A model generated the notes under the pieces. The model was not told where the DNA came from, did not search any database, and saw only the letters and a program-made list of their open reading frames with translations. 64,000 nucleotides of DNA from Pomacea canaliculata (taxonomy: Eukaryota > Mollusca > Gastropoda > Architaenioglossa > Ampullariidae), in the NCBI RefSeq assembly GCF_003073045.1, contig NC_037593.1, positions 11,146,735-11,210,734 of the forward strand. The letters are read 5' to 3'. This document shows positions 41,517 through 52,826 of the stretch, piece after piece. The position numbers and the translations under genes were made by a program. How positions within the stretch are numbered: position 1 is the first letter of the stretch; every line of letters starts with the position of its first letter.

Positions 41517-44087
41517 ATCAATGGACGAAAGAGAATGACCTCTCTCAGTGGATTTACGAAAGAAGGAAACCCTGATGAAGGTAAGTTAATATGTCAATGG
41601 GTCCTTATTCTGTTATGAATGTGTTTACATTTTACTTCAGTACGAAACGCTTTTATGTGTAAAAACGATCCCCTTCAGTAGCTGATTTATTTTGCAGTGT
41701 CATGTGGCTGGGTCATAGCTGTCTTATGTTTCTTCCAGTATATGGCATGTTAATGTAGACGTATCTGTTGACCAGGAGAATAATATACATGTCTTGTGTA
41801 AAATAAAAACAGCAAAGCTACTGAATACATTGATGAGATTTTTATGGTGTGTGTGAATCCATGTACCCACGTAGGCTATCAATTAAATAGCTGAATGCAA
41901 TGTCCCTCGGTAAATCATAATTGCTCCATTAAAAATGTGTATTTTTGGATACTGTATTGCTTACACCATGTGGATTATGTTAATTTTCAGACCAAAACAC
42001 TTTTCTTAAACGAATGAGGTTGGAGTGGAGCAACTTAGGTGAGGAGGGCAGGAGAAGTTTCCAAAGGAAAGCTTTCCTACAAAAGCAGCAGGTTCCTGAA
42101 GAAGAAAAGGCTGCCTACCTGCGCAGAGTATGCAGTGAATTACAAAACCTGGTATGTAACATATTGATACAAAACGTATGATATCTTACGATGTATAGCT
42201 CATTATAGACTATTTTGTAACTGCAGATAATACAGAAGTGAAAAAAAGATGTGAAACTTAGTTTAGTTTATTCCTTGTTGCTCCTTTGAGGAGGATAGGG
42301 TATTAACAACACCTCGCCAGCGGACCCGGTTCTGGGCAGCCCCTTCAGTTGGGCCCATGTGGTTCTCATATCCTTTGCCTCACTTTTTGCTGTTCTTTTC
42401 CAAGACTCCAGTCAAGATGTGAAACTGCTTAGCTGTATTTTTTTATTTTCAGGCTGATTTCATGAAGCAACTGGGGTGGACCTTTTACTTTAAAATATCA
42501 GCAGGAAGCCTAATTGCAGAATCATCATCTGCCCCAGCTGCAACAACCATGACAACTGCCCCAGCTGCGACAACTACCACAACCACTACAACAGATCCCA
42601 AACAAACCTATGAATTTAAGCGAAACCTGCGCCGGCAGGTTCAAAGACTTTTTAATGGATTGTATTGTGAGTTTGCAGTATTACTAATGATGCTTTGTTT
42701 ACTTTATTGGGTTGTATGTAAGTTTGTAGTATAACTGAAGATGAATTAGTTTGTGTTGTCTTCGTTTTTAATTTTTTTGGTTTCTTTGTTATTGGTTACT
42801 TTGTTTTCAGGTAAAACCATGGGAAATAAAGAAAATTTCCCATATAAACGGCAGAGATATCAACCCAGAGGTGGATGTCCTTGGTATGCCACATGGCATT
42901 CCTTTTAAGGAACCCTTTAGTTATGGGCTGTCTTCACTGCAGGCAATGGTAGACAATGGCAGCCAGACAAAATGGTAATTCTTCATCAAAGGTGATTCAC
43001 TATTGCCTTTTGTTCTTGTTATACTTTAAACTCCCAAGAGCTTGAAATTAAGATGTAGAAATTTTGCCAACAAAATTTTGTGAATTTTATTGTTACTGTA
43101 AACCTGTACACTATTTGTTGACAGGACATCAGAACCAGTCATGCCAGCAACAAGTGAAAACACAAGTGGTAATGTCAGGTACTGTAAGAGAAATTTTTTG
43201 TTTCACGATATGGATTCCTTCTTCTGTTTTGCACATAATATAACAAAGTAATGTGTCCTACTTTTATTAATATGTCAAATAATAAGTGTTGTTCTGCAGT
43301 GCTAGATAAAGGAAATTTTAACTTTTCATGTTATGTATATTTTTAATGTATTCAAATATGTCTTATGGAATTGTTTGTGAAGAAATAGTTCTGTTTATCT
43401 GCTCAGAGGTTTGTGGGATGAATTCACCGCTGGTATATTTAGCCAGCCTGAAGGAGGAGACCACGGGCTTGCCCTGTCCCCAGATCAGGGTGGAGATACT
43501 GCTGTCCATTCGTATGTAAAGCATTTAACTATACAGACTAAACACATGCTCAAGATTTTAGCAAAGTTTTAACTGACAGTAATGAGCTCCACTGAGTTGA
43601 AAGAGATTAAGACTACTCGCCAAATGTGTCTAAGCCAAAAGAGGTTGTAATGGAATTTGGCGAAAGAAAGTACTGCTCTTGTCTTGTAATCATTGACAAA
43701 CCTTTAAAACACAAAACCTTGTTCAAGTGTGTTGCAACAACAATCTGAAACAATTAGAATTTGGAACACAATATTATGAAGAACAGCAGTTGTACTATGT
43801 GAGATTGTTGTGGATATTTTGCATATGTAGTGACCTCGTCGTCATCTTTTTTCATGCATTTTCATGCTACACACATTTAGAAAATACACTTTTTTCTTTT
43901 ACTTGCACACTTCCATGTGTAACCAGAACCAAAGAAACTAGAGATTTCTATTTTGAAAGTAAAGGACATATTCTTCTAGTGTCTTAATTTTTCGGCTTCA
44001 GATTTTTAAAATGTATTTGTTAATATTAATTCTTGCTTTTTAATTGCTTCTCATTTCAGAAAAGAGAACACAGCAAAAGGCAATTAA
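41517..44087 (+). CDS. unrecognised spliced gene, 7 coding exons, about 247 residues
   Basis: Exons 41517-41580, 41991-42151, 42453-42638, 42811-42974, 43125-43178, 43407-43511 and 44060-44087 (stop TAA 44085-44087) join by GT-AG introns with consistent phases. I do not recognise the family. The second exon encodes a basic, amphipathic piece (MRLEWSNLGEEGRRSFQRKA, then KQQVPEEEKAAYLRRV) faintly like part of an HMG box. The third has a threonine-rich low-complexity run after GWTFYFKISAGSL. The fourth contains HINGRDINPEVDVLGMPHG. The sixth is acidic and Gly-rich. The start is uncertain: the frame is open from the first exon edge and the first ATG is at 41535. Exon 3's donor (CAG|GTTCAA) is weak but is the only one that keeps the frame. 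No signal peptide or membrane segment is seen. Confidence 0.6.
42255..42412 (-). mobile_element. 3' fragment of an RTE-type LINE
   Basis: Blocks such as CTTCAGTTGGGCCCATGT and CTGTTCTTTTCCAAG occur in the same order and spacing as in the 3' end of the LINE at 19887 (GACCCCATGTCCAGCCC ... CTGTTCTTCTCCAAG), on the same strand. It is a 5'-truncated, diverged copy in an intron of the unrecognised gene, antisense to it. Limits are approximate. Confidence 0.45.
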
Positions 44088-44759
44088 GGTAAAACATTCT
44101 TATGTCATTAGGAGTGAAATGTTAGAGATTACACTTTTTATTCAGTACTATATAATCATCATATGGTGGACATTCTATTAGTTTATCAGTTGTTGCTATC
44201 ACACATGATAAAAATGTGTGTAAATTGCTTAACCGGCTACTGAAGTTTGAAAGCAGAATTGATTAGGATAGTGAATCTGAAAATGCAAAAGAATTTAAAT
44301 CTCACATTGGATCTCTGGATTTTCCCTGCTCAATGAGAACATCATTTAACATGTTAAGTTTGGGTCTGACTTGCACTGGACTGTGAGAAAGTTTGTGATT
44401 ATAATGTAATTAACAAGGCCGGGGATGGAATAACTTTGCTGTTTTGTTTTTTTCACATTTATTTTACTTTACAGTACATAGCAATATAATCGCACAGATA
44501 CATTTGTACAGTTTAGTTAATTATAACAGTAACACCCTTTTTGCTGGTCTCAAACGCATTTATATATTACACATAACATAAGCAAGAAAACATCCTTCAG
44601 TCCTCTCCCTTCACTCTCCTGTACATTACCTTGTAAACAATGCAAAGTGCAAGCAAAAAAGTGATCACGAAATCACTACACATACCGACATCCCTAGCTG
44701 CTCCTTGATGCTTGCAAATCATGGTTTGTCTTTTTTCTCTCTTTCAGGATTTAGAATCG

Positions 44760-44827
44760 ACACAGTTGATTTTCAACATTTGAGGAGTGTTGCAATTCGA
44801 CTTTTTTGTTGTCTGTTTTTAAAATAA
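44760..44827 (+). terminator. 3' end of the unrecognised gene with polyadenylation signal
   Basis: An acceptor (CTTTCAG at about 44748) and an AATAAA at 44822-44827 suggest a short 3'UTR exon. It would join the donor that immediately follows the stop codon (AAG|GTAAAAC at 44088/44089). Confidence 0.45.
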
Positions 44828-47775
44828 AATCAGTTTACAAGCTGTTCATTTCTTTGATTATAATTGACCAATATATATGCAGATGCATGAGCAAGTGACT
44901 GTGGAGTAGTGTAATAATAAGTTAACATTTTCACAGGGAAAATTTTTTGTGTGTAGAAAGGCTGCAGAAGAGCTAAAATAACATCATCTGGATAAAGACA
45001 CTTCCAAGTGGACCATATTTTGCAATGAATAGATATTGTGGAATGAATTGTGACTGTATTTTCACAAAGTTTTGCAATAGTCCTGTTCTGGCGTTGATTT
45101 TATAGCGTATAACAGCAGAGTAGTTAAGATACTAGGCACATTCAACATGGGACAGCATATGCACCATAACATTGAACTCTGGAAAACAGCACAACCCTTT
45201 ACAAAGCTATACCCTCACCTCTCGTCCTCTTCAAACGATATTAAGTGCGACAAGACATGATTGACTAATGGGTTTGTGCGAAAGAAAGAGAAACGGCACA
45301 ATTAATCAATGGCTGACTTTAGGGAGCTGGCAAAAGCTAGAGGAAAGGAAAGAGCTGAGCTAGAGATCAACCAATGTCAAGACCATGTCAGCTCGGGTGG
45401 CTTCACAACTCACACCAGACAAATGCGCGTTCTTTCAAAACACAACAAAACGATTGCCGGAGGCTCCCCAATTCTCCAATTATTCACACATCTTTCTCTC
45501 ATGTTCTTCTTTACAATTTTCAAACATCAGTAAGTGCTAATACAATTTCATAAGCAATAACAGAAAAAGATGTCATACCTCGTCTAGGCGAGGTGAATCC
45601 AAAAGCGGGTCAGTGCCGCGCCGCATCTTGCGTCGATCGACACTGTACCCTCCTCTACTGTACACAAATCTCAACTCGAGAGATTTACAACAAGAGGGCT
45701 TGCACTACCTGTGAGAAGACTGCACTACCAGTGAGAGGGTTTGCACTACCTGTGAGAGGGTTTGCACTACCTGTGAGAGGACTTGGCACTACCTGTGAGA
45801 GGACTGGCACTACCAGTGAGAGGACTTGGACTACCAGTGAGAGGACTTGCACTACCAGTGAGAGGTAGACATTCGACGCCAAGGCCAGAAAACGTTCTCA
45901 AGGGAGGAGAACGTCTGCTGGGTTCGCGCAAAAGTCGGAAAACTTATTGTTCGTTCAAGTCGCATTAGTCGTCGGATAATGTTCCTGGACTGGGACAGGC
46001 TCTCTGCGCCGGAGAGAGTCGTCAGTCTCTGACGAGGTTTGGCAGATTCGAGGGCAATCATAAGAGTGCTGTGAAACATCCGACATCATTGTGAAGCCAC
46101 AATAGCAAGAACAGATTTATCATCAGAGCTAAGTTAATGTGCATATGAGTGCAAATGACAGAGATGGATGTAGCAGCACTGGAATAGTGGAAGTACGATG
46201 GCACTGGGACTCCCCTAGACGAGTCTTTACATCGTTTTCTCATCCTGACTACAAGCGCTACAATCTTTTCTTTAAAACATTAACATTTAAGCGCAATTTT
46301 TTCTTAGTCGTTACAGTTTCATTCGGTAGCTGATGAAGCAGTTGTCAAGATTATGTTTATTTTTACAGCTTGCGAATAAAAGAAGTAATAGTCTTACTGT
46401 TGGTGGCAGGCCGTCAAGTACTTTTCGTTAGTGTCCAGTGGGGATAAGTGTACTGGACACCTGTACAATTAAATAATTCAACTGTTGGCCAACTTAGTTG
46501 AAGCTGTTGTTGCGCAGATAAGAGTGTGGCTTTCTGTGATAGTGTAGAAAAATAAACAAAAATAATCTTTACATTAGTTTTACACCTTTGTGCAGCGTGT
46601 AGCCTGCTGCACCATCTGCTGCTTTAGACTAAAAAGAAAAAAAAATTGTGATATCAACATAAGTGTTGTCAGGCGGTCAGCTTGAGATCACGAGGTATGA
46701 TTTAGGGAAGAGAAAGAACGCAGAGAAAGGTGTAAAGGTCATGTCACAGGTGGTAAACGAGTGCGGGTGGGTCTGTGGGGTGGGTGCATGTCATCACTGA
46801 TGAAGCACAGCCTGTGGTCGGGTGAGGCTACAGCGTGTGATATAAAGGCATTTATGTGACACAAATGATACAAAGACTAGAAGCACTTGGATGCACTTGC
46901 CACCTGCCCACCTACCCCCAACTTCAAAGAGAAACACACACACACACACGTTCATGTATACTCACGTGCAGACAACAAATACACAGATTTCAGTCATCTT
47001 GCTGGCGACTTAAAAGAAAATCCAGCTAGAATGTATCACATCCCCTTAAATCTTCCGGCATCTTTAGCATACACTTACTTCAAGCTGATTTGACTGAATA
47101 GCTGTTCTCCCACAATGCTTTAGTCGTAGTTGGAACTAACGGTCACTAAATATGTCAAATAGGAAACCCTGTCTGTCTGTCAAGCACTTTGTATACAAAA
47201 CACTATAAAGAAATACCAGTAATATATAATATCACTGTATGTAAATACACACTTGTATCTACTAGTGCTAAACCCAACAGGGTGATGTGTTTCTGAAGTC
47301 GCTGTTATTGTGTTGTTTAAGCTACATTTAAACATTCGGTGTTTATGAACCTCAGTAACTGTAGATGTTACATCTATCCCAAGCATTTTGTGTCATCACG
47401 CATGTCAGAAAAATTACAAAATTGACCTTTTCTTCCTCTGAAGTTTCCGGAAGGTGTATCCGGAATAAAACTATTCAATGAAGTCTGAGCTTCTGGGTCT
47501 CACGGTCCCACGATAAACACATCTTTGGTGTGATATCGAAAGATTTTGGTGTAAGACATACAGAAAGAGAGATACTGGTTTGATATAAAAAAATGTTGGT
47601 ATCAGACATACAGATACAGAGCTGTGTTCAGGATTATACACCACATACATGACTAACATCCTTGTGGCGGAAGCAGAAAATTCATGAATATTCAGTCGCT
47701 GTGTGTACATGTCTACTTGGTATCGTAGCGATCCAGAAAGAACATCCTTGATGAGCCCAACATGATGACACTGCA
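44828..47775. other. intergenic DNA with a minisatellite
   Basis: No exon is supported. Apart from the minisatellite at 45690-45868, only random open frames are seen. Confidence 0.55.
45690..45868. repeat. minisatellite, about eight units of 21-23 bp
   Basis: Units of the form GCACTACCTGTGAGAGGACTT or GCACTACCAGTGAGAGGACTT repeat head to tail with one- or two-base length changes. All three frames stay open, giving false repetitive peptides. It lies about 2 kb upstream of the receptor cluster. Confidence 0.85.
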
Positions 47776-50416
47776 TTGAGAAAGCAAACCACAGTTATCT
47801 TGTTCAGCTCGGAGCAGCCATGTCTGACACCAACAGTCTCACCGGCAACATGCACAACGAGACATCCAGCGGTCGCCACACGTCTACAACCACTCTTTGC
47901 TTCTCGAGTACAACAAAATGTATGCCGAGCTCTCCTCCCGGTGATCATCTACATCGTTTTCATGATAGTTCTCGGGACAGTGGGCAACTCCGTGGCGCTG
48001 GTCGTCTACTACAAGCGGTTCAAACCCAGCTCCACCAGGACATTCATCATGTCTCTCTCCGCCATCAGCCTTCTTGCAAGTCTCGTGTGTTTCCCGGAGA
48101 AGATCGCCGAGTACTGCCTGCATTTTACCTTCACTAACCGCTCAGCGTGCCAGGTCTTCTCCTTCTTGCGAGGGTTCACCACCTACTCCATGGGACTGAC
48201 CCACACCGCCATGGCCTTTGACCGCCAGCGTAGGGTATGTTCGCCCTCCGTCCGGCAGTGGAAGATGCAGGACATCTACATTGCCGTTGGCATGTGTGTC
48301 GCTCTGAGTGTCTTCATCAGCATCCCTATGTATGTCCTGTACGGCTCACGGACTGTGGACTGGACCAGTAACGTCACTGGGGTCATGTGCGGCGAGGACG
48401 ACAGCTACGTGAGGACCACAGGGCTGATATTATACTACGTGGTCCTGAAGGGAGTGTTTGTTACCGGCATGGTCGTCATAGTTATCAGTTATGTGAAGGT
48501 TGGTCTCAAGGTATGGGAGCACAAGAAGCAGCTTGAAAAACGATATCTCGCGACATCTTCCTGTCGGCACCAGGCTAGAGACCGCGACAGGGAAAGCTTT
48601 CAGGTGCCGGCGATGTCACAGCTGGAGGTCACAAGGACTGATAATAACATCACGCACGGAGACAGGTGCTCCACGAGTTGCGATCTCGACTGCACTGGAA
48701 GGAACCTGACAAGCTTCGAAATAAACAGCACATTTAGTTGTGGTGACAGAGCTGAATGTCACGTGACGGGAAAGCTGTATGACGTCACCTCGTTTGACCA
48801 TGTTGTGCCGAACCCACCTTGTGACTGCCTTAAGCTCGTGACATTCACACCACCTAGTGTTGCCCACTCGAGTGCACTCTCGCAACCGAGTCGTCGGACC
48901 TTGCGATACCTGTGCTCCATGAAGTACGCATGATGGAACAGGCGGGTCCAACATGGAAGCTGACACGTCACCTCAGGTCGTGACACATGTCACCAATTCG
49001 TTATTCTGTCTGTGTTTCCTGTAGGTGGGGCTCATGAGCCTGACATTCCATTGTGCCCAGCGTCAGCAACAGACTCGGAGTCTCACGAGAGGACACGTGA
49101 GGTGTTGGGGGAGTCTCGGACAGGACTCAGTTCTCAAGACGTTGATACCATTGAAGCTGCTGTCGAAACAGCTGAGACTGTAGTCGACATAACCGAAATA
49201 ACTGTCGACAAAAGCGACTTTTACCGTCACTACATGCGAATCAAACATACAGACAGCTGCACTCCACAGACTCTCTACAGAGCACCGACACACGTTTACA
49301 ATTTGACAGACACAGACAAACTATACTTGAGCCCACCTACACAACAACCGAACCTACTTCCTCTTCATTCGAGCCCAACGTTGAGACGCACCACGCACCC
49401 CGGGTAACATTGGCGGTAGTGTGACCGGCACTGCAGAATCCACACGTGACTACCAGAAGCAGCGCCACTGGACAGCCACACTGCTCTTTGTCTCATCTTA
49501 ACACTAATGCCAAGGTTACAGGCGTGTCATTGCCCGATGTTCGCAGAACTGGCGAACCGACCGTTAAAATACAAACTGCCGCTGACGTCAGCAGGAGCAC
49601 GTCTGTTCCTGTATTCTTACTTCCTGGCATCATGAGCAGAGAATTACGTGAGGTTACTAAAACCGGAACTGACCTGGCAAGCAGCCCGTCCTTTGTCGAT
49701 GACAGGATGACACCGAGCGACCGAGCCTGCGACTCACTAGACGAGTCCATGGAGAGGTTAAGGAGGTCACCTGCACTTTACAGAGATAAGCCTTTGACCT
49801 CGATGACTTCCATTTTTGCTCCAGTCCTCGGAACAAACCATGCACCACAGCATCAGATATCCAGCCGACCAACCCTGCCTCCCATGCAACCGTCACTTCA
49901 CAATATGTCGGCGTCGGCTTGGAGGAGATGTCAGAGGGCGGGTGCGAAGAGATTTCCTTGCATCCTGAAGTGAACCGAGGTGGACCTGGGTGCATTCCTT
50001 GTCCAGGGTGTTGCCAGGCTGGACTCGGAACTTTGCTGTGCTGCATCCTGGGGAGGATGAAATCTTTGACAAAACCTTCGCGAGATCGACGACACGACAG
50101 GCGGATCCCCGCGAAGAGGATTCCCTCCCGAACGACAGTCACTCTCGTGGTGATGAGCGGGATTTTCATTCTGAGTTATCTCCCTACGCTAGTCATATTA
50201 GTTTTGCGCTCGATTGCAGGTCTATCAGAGAAGTCCATGTCGACAGAAATGTTAAACTTGATTCAGTTCTGTCTGTTGTCCCATTACATCAACTTCACCA
50301 TCGGCCCCATCGTCTACAGCGTGTGCAGCGTTCGATTCCGACAACAGCTGTGCTACTTCCTGTCTGGACTGTGTAAGAAGCGTAAACTCCGGGAGGAGCT
50401 AAGCTTGAAATTATGA
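47776..50416 (+). CDS. rhodopsin-class GPCR, cluster member 1 (frame broken in loop 3)
   Basis: An open frame from 47776 to 48933 encodes TM1 (IIYIVFMIVLGTVGNSVALV), TM2-TM5 and the beginning of intracellular loop 3. TM6 (TTVTLVVMSGIFILSYLP), TM7 (INFTIGPIVYSV) and helix 8 (RFRQQL) lie in another frame at about 50100-50416. The ~1.6 kb between encode a very long loop 3 spread over several frames (roughly four changes: near 48.93, 49.02, 49.42 and 49.81 kb). Signature motifs: DRQRRVC in place of DRYxxxx, loop-2 CGED, and GPxxY for NPxxY. The sodium-site Asp of TM2 is absent. No intron restores the frame. The true start may be the ATG at 47820 in another frame. AATAAA follows at 50504. The family resembles the lophotrochozoan orphan receptors often labelled CCK- or orexin-receptor-like; the ligand is unknown. 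Confidence 0.75.
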
Positions 50417-50503
50417 TGAAAACGCTTAGCAGCTGAATTTTTCCTGAGAGAAGAGAGAAAGAGGAGCAAGCCCGGAATGTGGTTTCTGAATCTCTTTCGA
50501 TGA

Positions 50504-50509
50504 AATAAA
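50504..50509 (+). terminator. polyadenylation signal after GPCR member 1
   Basis: AATAAA about 90 bases after the stop codon at 50416, consistent with a short 3'UTR. Confidence 0.5.
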
Positions 50510-51263
50510 TTGTTTTCTGTTACAAGAAAAGAAGTGTTTATAATGGGAAAGTTTAAAAAGTGAAAACAAATCATTTTCATCCAAGGATTTCGTTGAGTTA
50601 CAATTTTTTCCTCTGTAATAAATCTGCAATATTTTGTAGGTTCGCTTGTCTGTCTGCATCTGCTTCATGGATCGCGTAAAATAGCTACATAATAATAAAA
50701 CAGAACACAAATTTCGCAATAATCGAAAGAGAAAATAATGGGATGAAGGAGGAATGCTTTATTCTAGTACTGTGTCCAGCCTTGTGTCCAGTTTGTGGTG
50801 TTGCATGGTGAGGACCATAGCCACATTTCAAAGCTAAGACAAAGTGAAAGAAGGAGACTAGTTTTTGTGTTGGCTTATGTTGTTCGTCCTGCAATGCTCC
50901 CCCTTAGCCAGAATCAAACATCGATATTAGTTGATATAAAAAGTCGAAGTTTTACTCCAAACACTCCTCTCCTCCTACAAAATGTGTGGACACTAAATAT
51001 GAAGAGAAGTACTCCCTCTATCACATGCCAGTTGAAGGTTGTGTCTTCATGCAGGGTGTTAAGGACAGTTTTCCCCATTCCGCCTTTCTCACTTAGCAAA
51101 TCCGCTTAGAGAGCCGCCGTTAAAACCCGGGACTTAAATAAAAACCCTCGTACCACTCTCTCACTGCTCAGACACCAAAGCGCCGCTAGTCAGCGGTCCA
51201 GCGCCACCTGGGACCACTCGACATCGTCAGTGAAGAGTGCAGCAGCGCCCTCTTTCCACCAGA

Positions 51264-52826
51264 ATGGCCGATGACACCGCCAAGTATTTCTTCCCGACAG
51301 TCGTCTACATCGTCGTGCTGATGATCACAGGCCTGCTGGGCAACAGCCTGGCCGTCGTCGTGTACTCCAAGAGGTTCAAAGGTAGCAGCACGCGGACGAT
51401 GACTCTAGGGCTGAGTGTGGCTGGCCTGGCGGCCAACCTCGTGTGCTTCCCACAGAAGCTGGCCGAGCTTTCCTTGCAACAAGCCTTCAACTTCAAGGTT
51501 TGTCCAACCTTCAACTTCATCCACTCCTCGCTCAATCTCTTCTCCGTTGGCCTGCTGACTGTCGTGGCTCTCGACCGCCAGCGGCGAGTGTGCTTGCCTT
51601 CTAAGCGACACTGACGGACAAGCAAGCAAGGGTGGCCGTGTGCGCATGCGCAGTGGTCGCCGTGTTTTTAAGCGCTCCTTTCTTCGCGCTCTCGAAGGAG
51701 GAACAGCGGATCCCTGTTGACGACGATAGCAGAACCACCGACAACCCGAACGCCTCTATCGTCTTCTCCTGCTCCATGTATTGCGATGACTTGAAAGACC
51801 ATTGGCAATACCTACACTTCATCCTCATCGTCGTTTTCATCATTTGTAGCATCGTCGTCATCACCGGGTCTTACGTTCTCCTCGCGCGTCACATCCGGAA
51901 CACCAGAAAGCAACGCGGACTCGGATGGCAGCAGTGTGGCCTGAGCGGAGACCCTTTCCCAGACCGTTCTGCTGCGTGGACATGGCGCCGGGTACCTCCT
52001 CCCAGGTCCCAGCGCCCACCCAGCAACCCGGAGACGTCTGTACGGACTGCGAGTGCCACCCGGGGCGACCAGAGGTTGACGAGGTGAATGCGAGGACTAC
52101 AGCAAGCCAAGAGGACCAACCGCTAGTGACGTCACTGCACAAGTGGAAGAATTGTGTTGTGACGCCATTGCACCGGAAGTTGTCGTCACGACAGAAGTGC
52201 AGTCAACAACAGCAGCAACAGAGATGGCATCAGAGCCACTCGGCGATAATTCAGCGCTGGCTGTTACGGTGGGTGGTGTTCCCGACCACACCAACAGGTT
52301 GTGGGTGGACACAGTCCGCTGGGCTGCCTGGCAGGGAGGGGCGAGATGCATCCAGGCCGTCTCAAGCATGTTATCTCCCTTTGTACAACGAAACTCTACG
52401 GTTACTGCGGCGATGTCGGAGGAGCCCGACATGGTCCCTCCACACGGTGGGTATGACCGCCGACCCCGCAGAGACGCAATACTATCGCGGACGACCAAGA
52501 TGTTGTTCGTGGTGACGGTGATCTTTGCGTTCAGCTACCTGCCCAGGCTGATCATAATCGGCATGCATCTGTCCAGAAGTCACGGTCACGGTCAGGGTCA
52601 GGGTCACGGTCACGATGCTCATGCCCTGTCGCTGACACAGCTGAACGTGCATTTCGTGTTCCTCTACTCCAATTTCATCAGCTTCACCGTCAACCCCATC
52701 GTCTACAGCGTATTGAGCGCCACCTTTAGGCGAGACTGTCGTCGCCTCCTTCTGGACCTCCGGCGGAAGTACGAAGCGAAGCAGCGCGGCGCAGAGACTT
52801 GCTCGAGCGCCTCCTGTGACCTCTGA
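51264..52826 (+). CDS. rhodopsin-class GPCR, cluster member 2 (frame broken)
   Basis: The start is ATG 51264 (MADDTAKYFFPTVVYIV). TM1-TM3 with DRQRRVC run to 51614. TM4-TM5 follow in a second frame (KQARVAVCACAVVAVFLSAP, about 51610-51930), then part of loop 3 in a third frame (to about 52140). TM6 (MLFVVTVIFAFSYLPRL) and TM7 (FISFTVNPIVYSVLS) lie in the original frame to the stop at 52826. About three single-base shifts are needed. This is the only member with a canonical NPxxY. Extracellular loop 3 holds a His/Gly tract (SHGHGQGQGHGHDAH, 52577-52621) absent from the other three. Loop 3 is shorter than in member 1. It lies 0.85 kb after member 1, in the same direction, and the four genes look like tandem duplicates. 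Confidence 0.75.

Noticed and set aside
42639-42734. Extension of exon 3 of the unrecognised gene to a stop at 42734, with a hydrophobic end
   Set aside because: The following exons only keep an open, phase-consistent frame if splicing occurs at 42638; the extension is read as intron, though an alternative 3' end is possible.
48934-50100. Introns to explain the stops in loop 3 of GPCR member 1
   Set aside because: Donors and acceptors that would skip the stops were tried near 48924 and 49023 and gave new stops; open frames instead continue in shifted frames.
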